A stretch of 64,000 nt of DNA from Mucilaginibacter sp. (GCA_030445275.1 JAUCSE010000056.1:1-64000), one strand, 5' to 3'. Counted from the stretch's first letter, positions 1 to 8,175 are shown. Program-made: numbers and translations. The notes: generated by a model not told the origin, from the letters alone.

Positions 1-1
1 A

Positions 2-100
2 GTTGCTGAGAATCGTCTGTACGAAAATGCTCTCCACCACTTATCCGAATACATCAAAGAAAAAGGGGCTGATTTCAATATTGAAATCAGCCCCTTTTGA
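2..100 (+). CDS. Possible 3' end of an upstream gene
   Basis: An open frame enters from the left edge and runs 32 codons to a TGA at 98-100, ending in ...ISPF. The last 13 codons are encoded by the perfect palindrome that looks like a terminator, so the true end may lie elsewhere. The product is not recognisable from this fragment. Confidence 0.3.
   Translation, partial: VAENRLYENALHHLSEYIKEKGADFNIEISPF
61..98. terminator. Bidirectional intrinsic terminator
   Basis: A perfect 38-nt palindrome (two 19-nt arms centred at 79/80) starts with AAAAGGGG and ends with CCCCTTTT. It therefore has a T-tract on either strand. It separates a rightward reading frame from the leftward gene ending at 167. 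Confidence 0.75.
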
Positions 101-166
101 TAAATAGCCACTTTTTCAGTGCCCTCCCAAAAGCAAGCTCTTTTATTATGGGTAGATAGTTTTAAG

Positions 167-835
167 TTATTGATTACCTAGGCGGGTTGTAAAATCGGAG
201 ATCACATTTTGGTATTTTCTTAATACGCGATCCCAATCGTGAAACATTTCATCAGCTTTTACGCTGGTTAATGCATAGCCAGAATACTCGCTTACTAATT
301 TAACCTTGTATGTTAACGGGTCACTTTTAGCGAGTTTTATTATCAATCGGGTCCGAATGGTATTTTGCATAAAGCTTTGAATACTCCAGGCAGTTCTTAA
401 GTAAGATGTTTCTTTGTCTGCAACCTCTATCGCGTCAAAATAATCAGTCACAATTTGATTTACACGCTTCCAAACATCACTGGGGTCTTGTTTTTTGCTA
501 ATCTCAATTGAAAAATCAATGTTTGCCTGATCTGTCTTAATAGATGCTTCTTCCGCATCATCTTTCTTCATATCGAAGAACTGCTTTTTAGGAGGATCTG
601 CCATTCCTTTTTTGTTACAAAAGGTTTGCTCGTATCTTAAAAAACCAGCTTTTTGAACTTTTACATTAACACAAGAGTTCTTAGGAACTTTAATCTTTAC
701 ATCGCCTGTTCCTAGTGGTTGACCATCAACAATAATTTTTGCGTCAGGTTCGGATGCGGAGATTTGTACATTTTGAGCTTTAACTACAAATGGAGCAAGC
801 AAAATGAAGAGGAATAGTAAGGGTTTAATTTTCAT
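167..835 (-). CDS. Secreted protein with PEGA-like domain
   Basis: This 222-aa protein begins with a clear signal peptide (residues 1-20, ending VVKAQ). Residues 23-75 (ISASEPDAKIIVDGQPLGTG..., then a KAGF turn) resemble a PEGA surface domain with two cysteines (55 and 73) that could form a disulfide. The remaining 140 residues are a mixed alpha/beta region I do not recognise. It is probably periplasmic or surface exposed. It is monocistronic, shares the terminator at 61-98, and has 370 bp of non-coding DNA upstream. The function is unknown; the PEGA assignment is by pattern only. Confidence 0.7.
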   Translation of the reverse strand: MKIKPLLFLFILLAPFVVKAQNVQISASEPDAKIIVDGQPLGTGDVKIKVPKNSCVNVKVQKAGFLRYEQTFCNKKGMADPPKKQFFDMKKDDAEEASIKTDQANIDFSIEISKKQDPSDVWKRVNQIVTDYFDAIEVADKETSYLRTAWSIQSFMQNTIRTRLIIKLAKSDPLTYKVKLVSEYSGYALTSVKADEMFHDWDRVLRKYQNVISDFTTRLGNQ

Positions 836-1207
836 ATCAAATAGGGTTTAGGTTAATAATGTATTTATTAAAAGTAGTTAATTTTCTGATAGTTACAACT
901 AAAATGAATACATATTAGCTCAATTATTTGCTTGGTACATTGTTGTTACTGAATTACTTAAAATTGATTTCTCTTTTATGCATTGTGAAATTCATAAGCT
1001 TACACTTGTCTATCCCATTTTGAAGTCTGGAAAGACAGAGGATATACGGGTATTAGAGACCAGATCACCGTAATAACAGACGGTTACTATTCATTTGCTA
1101 ATGAAGGTATCTTATGAGCGATTTTGATTTAAAAATCCATCTATTATATTTGCAGCCTGATTTGTTTGCGAATCTGTTTACTGCCGATGGTATTAAAATT
1201 ATCTATT
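836..1207. other. Gene-less stretch upstream of the tRNA-Pro fragment
   Basis: No coding sequence is evident. It should contain the promoter of the leftward gene starting at 835, and it contains the tRNA-type promoter at 1122-1152. A small imperfect inverted repeat (ACCGT...ACGGT, near 1067-1084) is present. Confidence 0.5.
1122..1152 (+). promoter_or_regulatory. Bacteroidota-type promoter before the tRNA-Pro 5' fragment
   Basis: TTTTG at 1122-1126 and TATATTTG at 1145-1152 are separated by 18 nt and match the Bacteroidota -33 TTG / -7 TAnnTTTG pattern. The intact tRNA-Pro copy has the same two boxes with the same spacing (2306-2335). The expected leader before the tRNA sequence would be about 50 nt here. 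Confidence 0.6.
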
Positions 1208-1249
1208 CGGGATGTAGCGTAGCCCGGTATCGCGCCAGCATGGGGTGCT
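1208..1249 (+). pseudogene. 5' fragment of tRNA-Pro(GGG)
   Basis: These 42 nt are identical to the first 42 nt of the complete tRNA-Pro at 2351-2392. They start exactly at tRNA nucleotide 1 and end just inside the 3' side of the anticodon stem (...GCATGGGGTGCT), after which similarity stops. The acceptor 3' side and T arm are missing, so it cannot fold as a tRNA. Joined to 31279-31310 it would give a perfect 74-nt tRNA, so it is probably the displaced 5' half of the original host gene. Confidence 0.85.
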
Positions 1250-1251
1250 AA

Positions 1252-2187
1252 CTATAACACTCCAAAAAGTTTATTTTTATAATCAATGATAACGGTGTTC
1301 TTCAAAAAGTAAGCATTCCCTGTTAAGCCCCAAATATTTTCGGACTTATAAAAACTTGCGAAGGTTTCTTTCTCGTCATAATAAACAAGAGAGCCATTAA
1401 GAACTTTGTTACCAAACTTTATGGCTTGGTTAGTTTTAAGTCCATAATAAGTTAGATGCTTGCCCCAACTAGAGATGATTAAAGAATCTGCAATTTTAGG
1501 ATCTGCTGTTTTAAGAGCCTCCTCTTTTGTTGTCATCAACGTAAAAATACTTGAGCCCGTATCAAATAATAAATATTGAATTTTGCCATTGATAGAAAAT
1601 GGAATTTTTATTCTTCCATGGTCCATTCTAAATGATTGAAAAGTTGCCGTTTTATATTGCTTTGGCAGGTCCTGGCATACGCCAATCCTGTTTTTGGGAT
1701 AGTCTATTATTAAAACTTTATTTTGAAATAAATCAGGTCCAATTGTTCCGATATGTTTTTCTGATGCAGATAATATGGAATCCGGGTCTATTTTACTACC
1801 GAAGGTTTTAAAATAGCCAATAGCAATATTTTTAAATGAAGTGTTACCGATTTCGAGCTCCATGTTGGTGAACATTGGATCTTTTTCTCCCTGAATTATA
1901 AACTTTTTCGATGTATCAATCTTGTTTTTTAAAGCAGGATATTTATCTAAATAAGGTTGGATAGAATTCCCATAAATAACAGTTGTAACCGCGCCCAGGT
2001 CAAACTGCATATTAAAGCTGGCGGGAATATTATCAATTTTAACAGGGATATTCATGGAAAGTTTGTCAAAATATCTTCCGGAAATAGAGTCGGCACGCCA
2101 TTTGAAAGGGATCCATTTTAAATCCTGTGCATTAGCGGAAATAGTAGAAACAAAAAACAGAAAAACTGTAGAAATTCTTAATAGCAT
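1252..2187 (-). CDS. Secreted aspartic-protease-like (retropepsin-fold) protein
   Basis: The 311-aa product has a signal peptide (about residues 1-20, ending SANAQ). Two related halves carry the aspartyl protease signature: FDLG at 62-65 followed by AVTT, and a canonical FDTGSS at 208-213. Each half ends with a hydrophobic IIDY segment (160-163 and about 300-303), the usual internal duplication of pepsin-like folds. The first motif has Leu in place of Thr/Ser (DLG), so activity is uncertain. The gene is the only cargo of the 1.1-kb segment between the two tRNA-Pro copies, and its TAG stop at 1252-1254 lies against the tRNA fragment. The substrate is unknown. Confidence 0.7.
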   Translation of the reverse strand: MLLRISTVFLFFVSTISANAQDLKWIPFKWRADSISGRYFDKLSMNIPVKIDNIPASFNMQFDLGAVTTVIYGNSIQPYLDKYPALKNKIDTSKKFIIQGEKDPMFTNMELEIGNTSFKNIAIGYFKTFGSKIDPDSILSASEKHIGTIGPDLFQNKVLIIDYPKNRIGVCQDLPKQYKTATFQSFRMDHGRIKIPFSINGKIQYLLFDTGSSIFTLMTTKEEALKTADPKIADSLIISSWGKHLTYYGLKTNQAIKFGNKVLNGSLVYYDEKETFASFYKSENIWGLTGNAYFLKNTVIIDYKNKLFGVL

Positions 2188-2305
2188 ATCTCAATGGTGT
2201 AAAAGACTAATGTAATACAAAAAATGCTAACGTGGCTGCAATGGTAATGTAACAAACGAACAGACAAAATTGGTACTGAGTTTGTACAAGTTTTCTGCAA
2301 ATCAT

Positions 2306-2335
2306 TTTGAGATAAAGCCGTACTTATTATATTTG
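2306..2335 (+). promoter_or_regulatory. Promoter of tRNA-Pro
   Basis: TTTG at 2306-2309 and TATATTTG at 2328-2335 are 18 nt apart and match the -33/-7 consensus. Transcription would start a few bases before the mature tRNA 5' end at 2351. Confidence 0.65.
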
Positions 2336-2350
2336 CCTCCCCAACCATTT

Positions 2351-2424
2351 CGGGATGTAGCGTAGCCCGGTATCGCGCCAGCATGGGGTGCTGGAGGTCG
2401 GAAGTTCGAATCTTCTCATCCCGA
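2351..2424 (+). tRNA. tRNA-Pro(GGG)
   Basis: The 74-nt gene has an acceptor stem CGGGATG/CATCCCG with discriminator A. The anticodon stem is CCAGC/GCTGG with loop ATGGGGT, giving anticodon GGG. The T arm is GGAAG-TTCGAAT-CTTCT. No CCA is encoded. The T stem differs from the displaced host 3' half at 31267-31310 by paired changes that keep base pairing, so the 3' part was supplied by the integrated element and the tRNA should still be functional. Confidence 0.93.
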
Positions 2425-2434
2425 CTTGAAAGTC

Positions 2435-2469
2435 AATGACTTATGATTGAAAAATCTAAGTCATTTTTT
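2435..2469 (+). terminator. Intrinsic terminator after tRNA-Pro
   Basis: A 9-bp stem AATGACTTA/TAAGTCATT (2435-2443 and 2457-2465) with a 13-nt loop is followed by a T-run. It belongs to the integrated element and replaces the host terminator now at 31317-31360. Confidence 0.75.
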
Positions 2470-2473
2470 ATTG

Positions 2474-2493
2474 GGTCTAACATAGGTCTAACA
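2474..2493. repeat. Putative left integrase arm-type repeat
   Basis: GGTCTAACATAGGTCTAACA contains GGTCTAACA twice at an 11-bp period. The same 20 nt occurs in the same orientation at 31134-31153, near the other end of the element. Paired arm-type sites close to each end fit a tyrosine recombinase element; a role in binding the integrase is inferred. Confidence 0.6.
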
Positions 2494-2587
2494 GTTTGCG
2501 TGTGTTTTAGTACGTTTTTTTATTGCTAAAGAAAATCACATTAAGTTATTTTGTGCTATTGAAGATAGTGGCAGGAACAAATTCTTG

Positions 2588-3124
2588 CTATAATTCGATA
2601 AACTTAGCATTACTATAGTTTAGATTTTCATTGTGTTGAACGTAGCCAAGTTGATTTGTCAGCATTTTGGTATGGCCTATTTTAAATTCTGGAATATTCC
2701 GGTGATGATGCCCATAGACCCAATAATCCGGCGTGGTATCCAAAATCAAATCATCCAGCACGGTTGCAAAAGCTTCGTTTAAATAATCACTTTTATATTC
2801 GGGCGGATAGTGTTTAAAAGTAGGAACGTGATGTGTGATAACAACTTTTTTGCCATTTATTTCTTTTTCTAAAGCATCGCGCAGAAAATCGACACATTTT
2901 GCGTGAAAGTCATTATAATCAGGAATTTGAAAGCGCTTTCCGTTGTAACTGATTTGATAGAAATCATTTAAGCCCCTTTCTATTCGCCAGCCGTTTAAAA
3001 GACTGATTGACGACCACAAGGTGGAAAATAGTAGCTGATGTGTACCAAAATTTTTAACCACATTATTGACCAGAGACACATTGTCTCTGATCTTTTCTTC
3101 AAATGAACCTGATCGGTTTGAAAT
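2588..3124 (-). pseudogene. Metallophosphoesterase, N-terminus missing
   Basis: The frame encodes the C-terminal two thirds of a calcineurin-like phosphoesterase: RSGSFEEKIRDN, VVITHHVPT and the metal-binding YGHHH motif are present. The N-terminal strand with the DxH, GD and GNHE motifs is absent. Similarity begins near ISNRSGSF at about 3124 and runs straight into the 3' end of the HxlR gene. An ATG at 3197-3199 would read through both, but residues 1-25 belong to HxlR-derived DNA in another frame. This looks like a deletion fusion, and without the metal-binding N-terminus it cannot be an active phosphatase. Confidence 0.75.
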
Positions 3125-3129
3125 ATCAT

Positions 3130-3528
3130 TCATGGACGAGGCCAAAAGCAATACGGTGTCGCTGAAGATTTGGAAAGCCTTATAAAATCGATCCCCCATG
3201 ATTCCATAGCGTAAAGCACTGCAAATAACGATCTTCCGGTTTCTGTTAACGAATATTCCGATCTTGGCGGAACCTCCGCATAAATTTCTCTGCTGATAAT
3301 TCCTTGCTTCGCCAATTCTTGCAGATGGCTGCTCAGTACAGCGGGCGTGATATTGGGTAACGCCTCTTTCAGTTCACCAAACCTTTTTATGCCATTTCGC
3401 AGTTGCCATAAGATCCTTAATTTCCATTTCCCGGCTATAACATCGATAAGTGCATTTACCGGACAAAAAAAATCCAACTTTTCACCAATTCTATCTACCT
3501 GATTATCATCAATACTATGGTCTTTCAT
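3130..3528 (-). CDS. HxlR-family transcriptional regulator, altered C-terminus
   Basis: The 132-aa winged-helix protein has the family signature: FFCPVNALIDVIAGKWK (conserved Cys 22 before the first helix), RFGELKEALPNITPAVLS, then the wing EIYAEVPPRSEYSLTETG and a C-terminal dimerisation helix YAMESWG. After MESWG (about 3193) the last 20 residues do not look like the family and run to the junction with the broken metallophosphoesterase, so the original C-terminus was probably replaced. It lies downstream of an MFS exporter on the same strand and may regulate it. A GTTTAAAC palindrome lies at 3593-3600, 65 bp upstream. Confidence 0.8.
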   Translation of the reverse strand: MKDHSIDDNQVDRIGEKLDFFCPVNALIDVIAGKWKLRILWQLRNGIKRFGELKEALPNITPAVLSSHLQELAKQGIISREIYAEVPPRSEYSLTETGRSLFAVLYAMESWGIDFIRLSKSSATPYCFWPRP

Positions 3529-3672
3529 ACTATGGGCGTGTCTTATTTGTTTTCCTTTTTCAAGTTAACGGATTTATTTTGAAGTTCAAATTGTTTAAAC
3601 AGGTAATTCACATGTTAAAGTCGTCCTACTTGTGTTGGGTATGTAACGCCAAAAATAGCTGCTATAGTGACC

Positions 3673-5085
3673 TTATATTTGAGGCTTTGGTTTATCCGGC
3701 AACAAATAGAGAAAAAAGCTAACGACAAATAATAACAGGACAATGATGCTACCGGCTAATCGGTAGGCTGATAGATATGTGTTGAGATTCGGATTACTGC
3801 CTATCTTATAAAAGAATATACCGCCAATAATACTGATACCTAAAGCGATGGCAGTTTTTTGAAAGGTTGTAAAAACGCCCGAAGCTGCGCCGGCAAACTG
3901 AAGCGGAATGCTTTTTAAAGCTATAGTGAGCAAGGAAGGCAGTACCGATCCGCAGCCTACGCCATAAAGAAAAAGTATAGCGAACAACGCATAGCGGTTG
4001 ATTGCAGGCGAATCGATAAACAGCAGATGAAACACCATAGCTATGATCATGATCAGTACGCCAGCCTGTAATATCTTTTTACCATAAACCGGCATTAGGC
4101 GAACGGCTATTAACGACGCCAGGATATAAGCTACTCCCTGAAATGCAAAGTAAATGCCTATTTCTGCAGGATTGATACCAAAGCCGGTTTGAAACAAAAT
4201 AACATTGATCAGGAAATATGTATCCTGTACCATATAAAAGAATAGCACTGTTAAAAGCCCGATATTAAAATCTTTAAAGGCAAATAAACGGACGTCAACC
4301 AAGGGGGCTTTGCCGTCCCGCAATTTATTACGCTGGTTAACTGCAAATGAATATAGTAGTATAACCGATAAAGCAATGGATAGCAGGCTCCACAGCGGCC
4401 AGTGAAGTTCACGGCCGCGTACTAAGGGATAGAGCAGGCTGATCAGTGACACACTCAAAAGTATAACTCCTGAAATGTCAAATTTGCCATTTTTCTCTGT
4501 TTTAGTATCGTTTAAAAATACAGTGCCCAGTATAACAAAAATTAATCCTATCGGTAAATTGATCAGGAAGATTAGTCGCCAGCCCGCTTTTAGAAAATGC
4601 AGTATCGGTAACAGCCCGCCTAAGAACTGCCCAATGACAGCAGCCGTACCCGCAATGATTCCATAGATACCGAAAGCTTTGATCCTGTCCTGGTGTACCG
4701 GGAATAAGACTTGTATAAAGGTTATAGTCTGTGGGATCATAAAAGCCGCGCTTATGCCTTGTAATAATCGGGAAGTATTGATCTGCCACGAGGACTGTGA
4801 TAGGCCACACATGGCCGAAGTCAAAATAAAAAGCACCATAGCTGTTACAAAGACATTTTTCTTACCAAAATGATCCCCCGCCCGGCCACCTGTTATGAGG
4901 AAGGACGCGTACCCCAGCAGGTAAAGAACGATAACCAGTTGAATATCGCTATTTGTACCGTGTATTCCCTTTTTGATGGAGGGAAGAGCGATATTAACAA
5001 TAAAAATGTCTAACACAGACAGGAAGACTGCCGATGACACTATTACGAGCAGAAACCACCTTGAAACTTGCTTTTTCATAATCAA
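3673..5085 (-). CDS. MFS drug exporter, DHA2 (EmrB/QacA) type
   Basis: This 470-aa integral membrane protein has about 14 predicted hydrophobic segments. TM1 holds FLSVLDIFIVNIALPSI, the usual DHA2 motif with a membrane Asp, and the loop GGRAGDHFGKKNVF matches MFS motif A. Length and helix count fit the 14-TM proton-driven multidrug efflux group. It precedes the HxlR gene by 144 bp on the same strand, a common pairing of exporter and regulator. The region upstream has a short palindrome (5177-5194). Substrate cannot be inferred. Confidence 0.85.
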   Translation of the reverse strand: MIMKKQVSRWFLLVIVSSAVFLSVLDIFIVNIALPSIKKGIHGTNSDIQLVIVLYLLGYASFLITGGRAGDHFGKKNVFVTAMVLFILTSAMCGLSQSSWQINTSRLLQGISAAFMIPQTITFIQVLFPVHQDRIKAFGIYGIIAGTAAVIGQFLGGLLPILHFLKAGWRLIFLINLPIGLIFVILGTVFLNDTKTEKNGKFDISGVILLSVSLISLLYPLVRGRELHWPLWSLLSIALSVILLYSFAVNQRNKLRDGKAPLVDVRLFAFKDFNIGLLTVLFFYMVQDTYFLINVILFQTGFGINPAEIGIYFAFQGVAYILASLIAVRLMPVYGKKILQAGVLIMIIAMVFHLLFIDSPAINRYALFAILFLYGVGCGSVLPSLLTIALKSIPLQFAGAASGVFTTFQKTAIALGISIIGGIFFYKIGSNPNLNTYLSAYRLAGSIIVLLLFVVSFFLYLLPDKPKPQI

Positions 5086-5176
5086 TTTATTTACTCAGCC
5101 TTAAAGCTTTTGTTAGTTATTGATCAAATATGAAAGTGATTATTGCCATTAACAAGTAGTTCAGTAAGCCATATTA

Positions 5177-5194
5177 AGTATTGTCAATAATACT
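5177..5194. promoter_or_regulatory. Short palindrome upstream of the MFS exporter
   Basis: AGTATT-GTCAAT-AATACT is an 18-bp inverted repeat about 90 bp upstream of the exporter start. It could be an operator for the downstream HxlR regulator. It rests on symmetry alone. Confidence 0.25.
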
Positions 5195-5260
5195 AATGAT
5201 GAATGGCAGCCGGTTATAAAATCAGGAATTTTAGTATCTTTTTAAATATAACGATCCAAT

Positions 5261-5577
5261 GACAAACGTCATTTATATCATCCCCTTGCGCTTTTAGGCA
5301 GTAAAGACTATACGCAACGGGAAATAGCTGCGATCATCGCTAAAGCCATTGGAAAACCGGATTTGTCTTACGTACAAATCTCTTTTGAAGAGCAAAAAAA
5401 TCCCTTATGCAATATGGTGCTTCGGCGAGCGTGGCAGAAGCGATGATTAAAATGTGGGAAAATGTTAGTGACGGCTTGTCTGGGGGTTCAAAGAACCGTG
5501 TTAAATACTGCGCTGACTACTTTGGAATATTTTCCGGAGAACCTCTTCAAGCAGGTTTTTTAAAGATCATAGTATAG
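5261..5577 (+). pseudogene. NmrA-like NAD(P)-binding oxidoreductase, remnant
   Basis: From 5279 one frame reads LALLGSKDYTQREIAAII...KPDLSYVQISFEEQ and stops at about 5446. The continuation QYGASASVAEAMIKMWENV lies in another frame from about 5407, showing a frameshift. These are C-terminal signatures of NmrA/azoreductase-like short-chain reductases. The N-terminal Rossmann half is missing, so the gene is dead. An HxlR remnant follows on the same strand, which suggests an old reductase-regulator pair like the intact one at 19735-20843. Confidence 0.65.
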
Positions 5578-5654
5578 TTTTAATTGAAATCCCCGAAAAG
5601 AACCCATACCACAAATTTAACTTTGATTAGATACCTTAATAAACAAGTTTATCG

Positions 5655-5900
5655 GTGCAGCACCCCGTTTAATTGCCTAAATCTTGGTCATTACAATGGA
5701 AATTCTACATTCTCAAAGCGCTCGCGCTTGATCCGTTGCGTTTCAAAGACTTACAGGAAAAAACTCAGATCAGCCCCAAGGTGCTTGCGCACGAACTACA
5801 GGAACTCGAACAAAATATCATGATCGCTCTCTCTGTAAAAAGCACGAAAGCCAATCAAAAAATATCATTCCGAAACACTTTGATCATGTTAATACGCTAA
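5655..5900 (+). pseudogene. HxlR-family regulator, remnant
   Basis: The frame from 5673 reads WSLQWKFYILKALALDP and then LRFKDLQEKTQISPKVLAHE, typical of the HxlR recognition-helix region, then loses similarity after HELQELEQN. The N-terminal Cys-Pro segment is out of frame upstream (around 5660) and the C-terminal half is missing. Confidence 0.6.
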
Positions 5901-5944
5901 TGCGCATAATCAATTTAACTATACGTCTCACACAAATACATGAA

Positions 5945-5977
5945 CCTGGAGCATGGAATCACATGGTCAAGCCTCTC
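5945..5977 (+). repeat. Direct repeat A, left copy
   Basis: A 33-nt sequence starting CCTGGAGCATGGAATCACAT and ending GTCAAGCCTCTC matches 31 of 33 positions with 17271-17303 in the same orientation. The two copies flank an 11.3-kb block of cargo genes. Confidence 0.6.
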
Positions 5978-6006
5978 AGAGTGCCCAGTTCAAGAGCCAT
6001 GTACTA

Positions 6007-7188
6007 TTATAGATAGCCTAGCCATCTCTTTTCCTTATGCGATTGTTTATACTGGTCAAATTTCTGACAAATCGGATATATGAACATAATCAGTAAAACC
6101 CATATCAGGTAAAACACCCAAAAACTAAATCCGTATCCCTTTATATTGGGATCCAATGTTATCCATGTGGAAAAGATCGTTTTACTCCAGCCAAATCCCG
6201 ATAGTTTGGCCATAACCATAGCTACAATATGGATCAGGTATAAATGAAGGATGTAATAAAAAAAGGGCACCCTGCCGAACGTACTGAAAAAATCAACCAC
6301 TTTACCTTTCAGCTTTTCACTATTGGCGAGAAACAGGAAAACTCCACTCAGGGTCATCAAAAGGTATTGTAAGGAGGGTGGATATTTAGAAGGGTTCAGG
6401 AATGAAACGATATCCTGCGAAAAAGTTTCGTAAGGTTTATAAGGCACAGGATTACCATACCAGTTTGTCCAGCGCAAAATAATGAAGAGCAGAATGGCAG
6501 CCGTTGCGATGTAATTAAATATTCGCCTCCGTTTTTCTGGGGAAACAGACGGGACATAATAATTACCAAAATAATAGCCCAGCGCCATGACGCCAATCCA
6601 GGGGATCATCGGATACCCCACAAATAATTTAGTATGTTCCGTTAGCGTGAAGAACTTTTGCTTATGGAAAATTGCCCAGAGAAAATTGTCGTTAGGGTTA
6701 AGATGATCGAGCAGATTATGGCCAAAGATCAGCACACAACTAAATATCAAAATCGCATTCTTGGGCAAGTAGATTAATGCACTTAATACAATCATACTAA
6801 TGCCCAGAGACCATAGTACCAGCAATCCGAAGGTTCTGAACTGAAAATCAAAATACCAGGCGAATCCGACGATAGTCAGTTCAATAAAAATCAGCCAGAT
6901 TCCCCTTGTTATTAAAAAGACAGATAGCTGCCTCTTTGTTTTCTTCCTGCCGGCTATAAACGCTGAAAGGCCCGCAAGGAAACTAAAAGATGGCGCACAA
7001 AAGTGGGTTATCCATCGCGTAAAGAAAAGCGGCAAGGTGGTTTTAAGTGGGTCTGCCGGATCAAAAATATAAGCTGATGCATGGAAATAATCCCGAACAT
7101 GATCAAGGGCCATGATTACCATGACCAGACCTTTTAAAAAATCAATTGATGTAACTCTGTATTTGGCTACCGTTATTGTTGCTGACAT
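6007..7188 (-). CDS. HGSNAT/DUF1624-type membrane acyltransferase-like protein
   Basis: This 393-aa protein has about 10 hydrophobic helices. The N-terminal SIDFLKGLVMVIMALDHVRDY (residues 14-34) is the hallmark of the heparan-alpha-glucosaminide N-acetyltransferase catalytic family, including the conserved LDHVRD histidine. The segment FFYYILHLYLIHI near the C-terminus fits the final helices of these proteins. They are thought to transfer acyl groups across the membrane, often onto sugars. The gene stands alone on the minus strand between direct repeat A and a divergent Crp-family gene. Substrate unknown. Confidence 0.8.
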   Translation of the reverse strand: MSATITVAKYRVTSIDFLKGLVMVIMALDHVRDYFHASAYIFDPADPLKTTLPLFFTRWITHFCAPSFSFLAGLSAFIAGRKKTKRQLSVFLITRGIWLIFIELTIVGFAWYFDFQFRTFGLLVLWSLGISMIVLSALIYLPKNAILIFSCVLIFGHNLLDHLNPNDNFLWAIFHKQKFFTLTEHTKLFVGYPMIPWIGVMALGYYFGNYYVPSVSPEKRRRIFNYIATAAILLFIILRWTNWYGNPVPYKPYETFSQDIVSFLNPSKYPPSLQYLLMTLSGVFLFLANSEKLKGKVVDFFSTFGRVPFFYYILHLYLIHIVAMVMAKLSGFGWSKTIFSTWITLDPNIKGYGFSFWVFYLIWVLLIMFIYPICQKFDQYKQSHKEKRWLGYL

Positions 7189-7529
7189 AAAGCTGAATAG
7201 TATAATTTATGATTAAATCATCCCAGTTTCATAGGGAAAACAAAATTAGGTCGGCGGCCGACGGGAATAAACCCGAATCTTGCTGTGTTTGATAATCCAA
7301 TAGTGACAAGCTGTTTCAAAGGCAAAACAGGTAAACTATTTTTAGTGATGTTCAAACAATAGTCAATTTATGGTTTGGTTATTATCAGTGAGGGGCTGTA
7401 TACCAAACCTGAGTGATACCGGTGAAACAATTATAACGCGACTAAAGTTCAACCCTTCCTTACGATCAATAGCGATGTGGTTATTAACTCTTATTTCATA
7501 AATGGATATATTTGAAGAGGTATTGGGCT
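7189..7529. other. Divergent intergenic region
   Basis: No gene is visible. It separates the leftward acyltransferase-like gene from the rightward Crp gene. A GC-rich inverted repeat GTCGGC-G-GCCGAC lies at 7250-7262 and a small CGGG/CCCG hairpin at 7262-7275. TATATTTG at 7507-7514 fits a -7 box for the Crp gene, though no clear -33 TTG is seen. Confidence 0.4.
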
Positions 7530-8093
7530 ATGAGTATAATCTTAAAACAACACATTGATGAAATTTCACCGCTAACGGATGATGAGTTTGCCTTTGTGTT
7601 ATCACATTTCACAGTCAAAAAATTCAAGAAACATCAATATCTTATCCAGGAAGGTGACCTTGTCCAAAATGATTACTTCGTAGTCAGTGGGCTGCTAAAA
7701 TCCTCCCATACGGATGCGCGTGGAAAAGAGCACATTTTGCAGTTTGCAATGGAGAATTGGTGGATTTCCGATCCCCAGGCCTACCATAACCAAACACCGG
7801 CAACTTTATATGTCAACTGCCTGGAGGATACAGAAACGCTTGCGATTACGCTGCACAACCGGGAAAAGCTGTGCGTAGAATTCCGCAAAATGGAATACTT
7901 TTTTCGGAAGAAGACAACGGCAGGGTATATCGCCATGCAAAAAAGGGTATTGTCTTTGATCGGTAGCGATTCCAAAGAACGTTACCTACAATTAATTGAG
8001 CAATATCCCCAGTTCCGGCGCTTGCCCAAAACGATGATTGCAGCCTACCTGGGTATTACAAGAGAGACGCTGAGCCGATTCGAGGCCTCCTGA
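7530..8093 (+). CDS. Crp/Fnr-family transcriptional regulator
   Basis: From the ATG at 7530 the protein is 187 aa. Residues 15-110 form a cyclic-nucleotide-binding-like beta barrel (FKKHQYLIQEGDLVQNDYF, then VVSGLLKSS), and the C-terminus holds the HTH recognition segment MIAAYLGITRETLSR. An in-frame TTG at 7512 overlaps the TATATTTG box and is unlikely to be the start. Bacteroidota proteins of this type usually lack the cAMP-binding residues, so the effector is unknown. It lies 82 bp upstream of an MFS exporter on the same strand and may control it. Confidence 0.85.
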   Translation: MSIILKQHIDEISPLTDDEFAFVLSHFTVKKFKKHQYLIQEGDLVQNDYFVVSGLLKSSHTDARGKEHILQFAMENWWISDPQAYHNQTPATLYVNCLEDTETLAITLHNREKLCVEFRKMEYFFRKKTTAGYIAMQKRVLSLIGSDSKERYLQLIEQYPQFRRLPKTMIAAYLGITRETLSRFEAS

Positions 8094-8100
8094 TGTGATA

Positions 8101-8125
8101 TTTCGCACACGTTTTTTGTGCGAAA
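8101..8125. promoter_or_regulatory. Hairpin/operator between crp-like and MFS genes
   Basis: TTTCGCACA (8101-8109) and TGTGCGAAA (8117-8125) form a perfect 9-bp inverted repeat with a 7-nt spacer containing a T-run. It follows the Crp-like stop codon by 7 bp and precedes the exporter start by 50 bp. It could be a weak terminator or an operator for the Crp-like protein; no T-tract follows the stem. Confidence 0.45.
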
Positions 8126-8175
8126 CATCCTTTAACCGCTTGCCCCATTATCAGATTATTGCATTGTCTAAAACG

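Larger units (their letters stand above)
1250..2380. mobile_element. Putative 1.1-kb cassette inserted in tRNA-Pro
   Basis: The segment is bounded by two direct copies of the tRNA-Pro 5' half (1208-1249 and 2351-2392). It carries one leftward gene, whose stop codon is only 2 bp from the broken tRNA fragment, followed by a complete tRNA promoter. It has no integrase of its own. It could be a small passenger element, the remnant of a larger one, or the left part of the adjacent element. The boundaries are inferred from the repeats. Confidence 0.4.

Noticed and set aside
2178..2384. 68-codon leftward frame across the tRNA-Pro gene
   Set aside because: It covers the antisense of the tRNA and its promoter, and its sequence has no protein character.
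8095..8175. GTG-started extension of the MFS exporter
   Set aside because: It is translated from the hairpin at 8101-8125; TM1 follows directly after the ATG cluster at 8176-8187.
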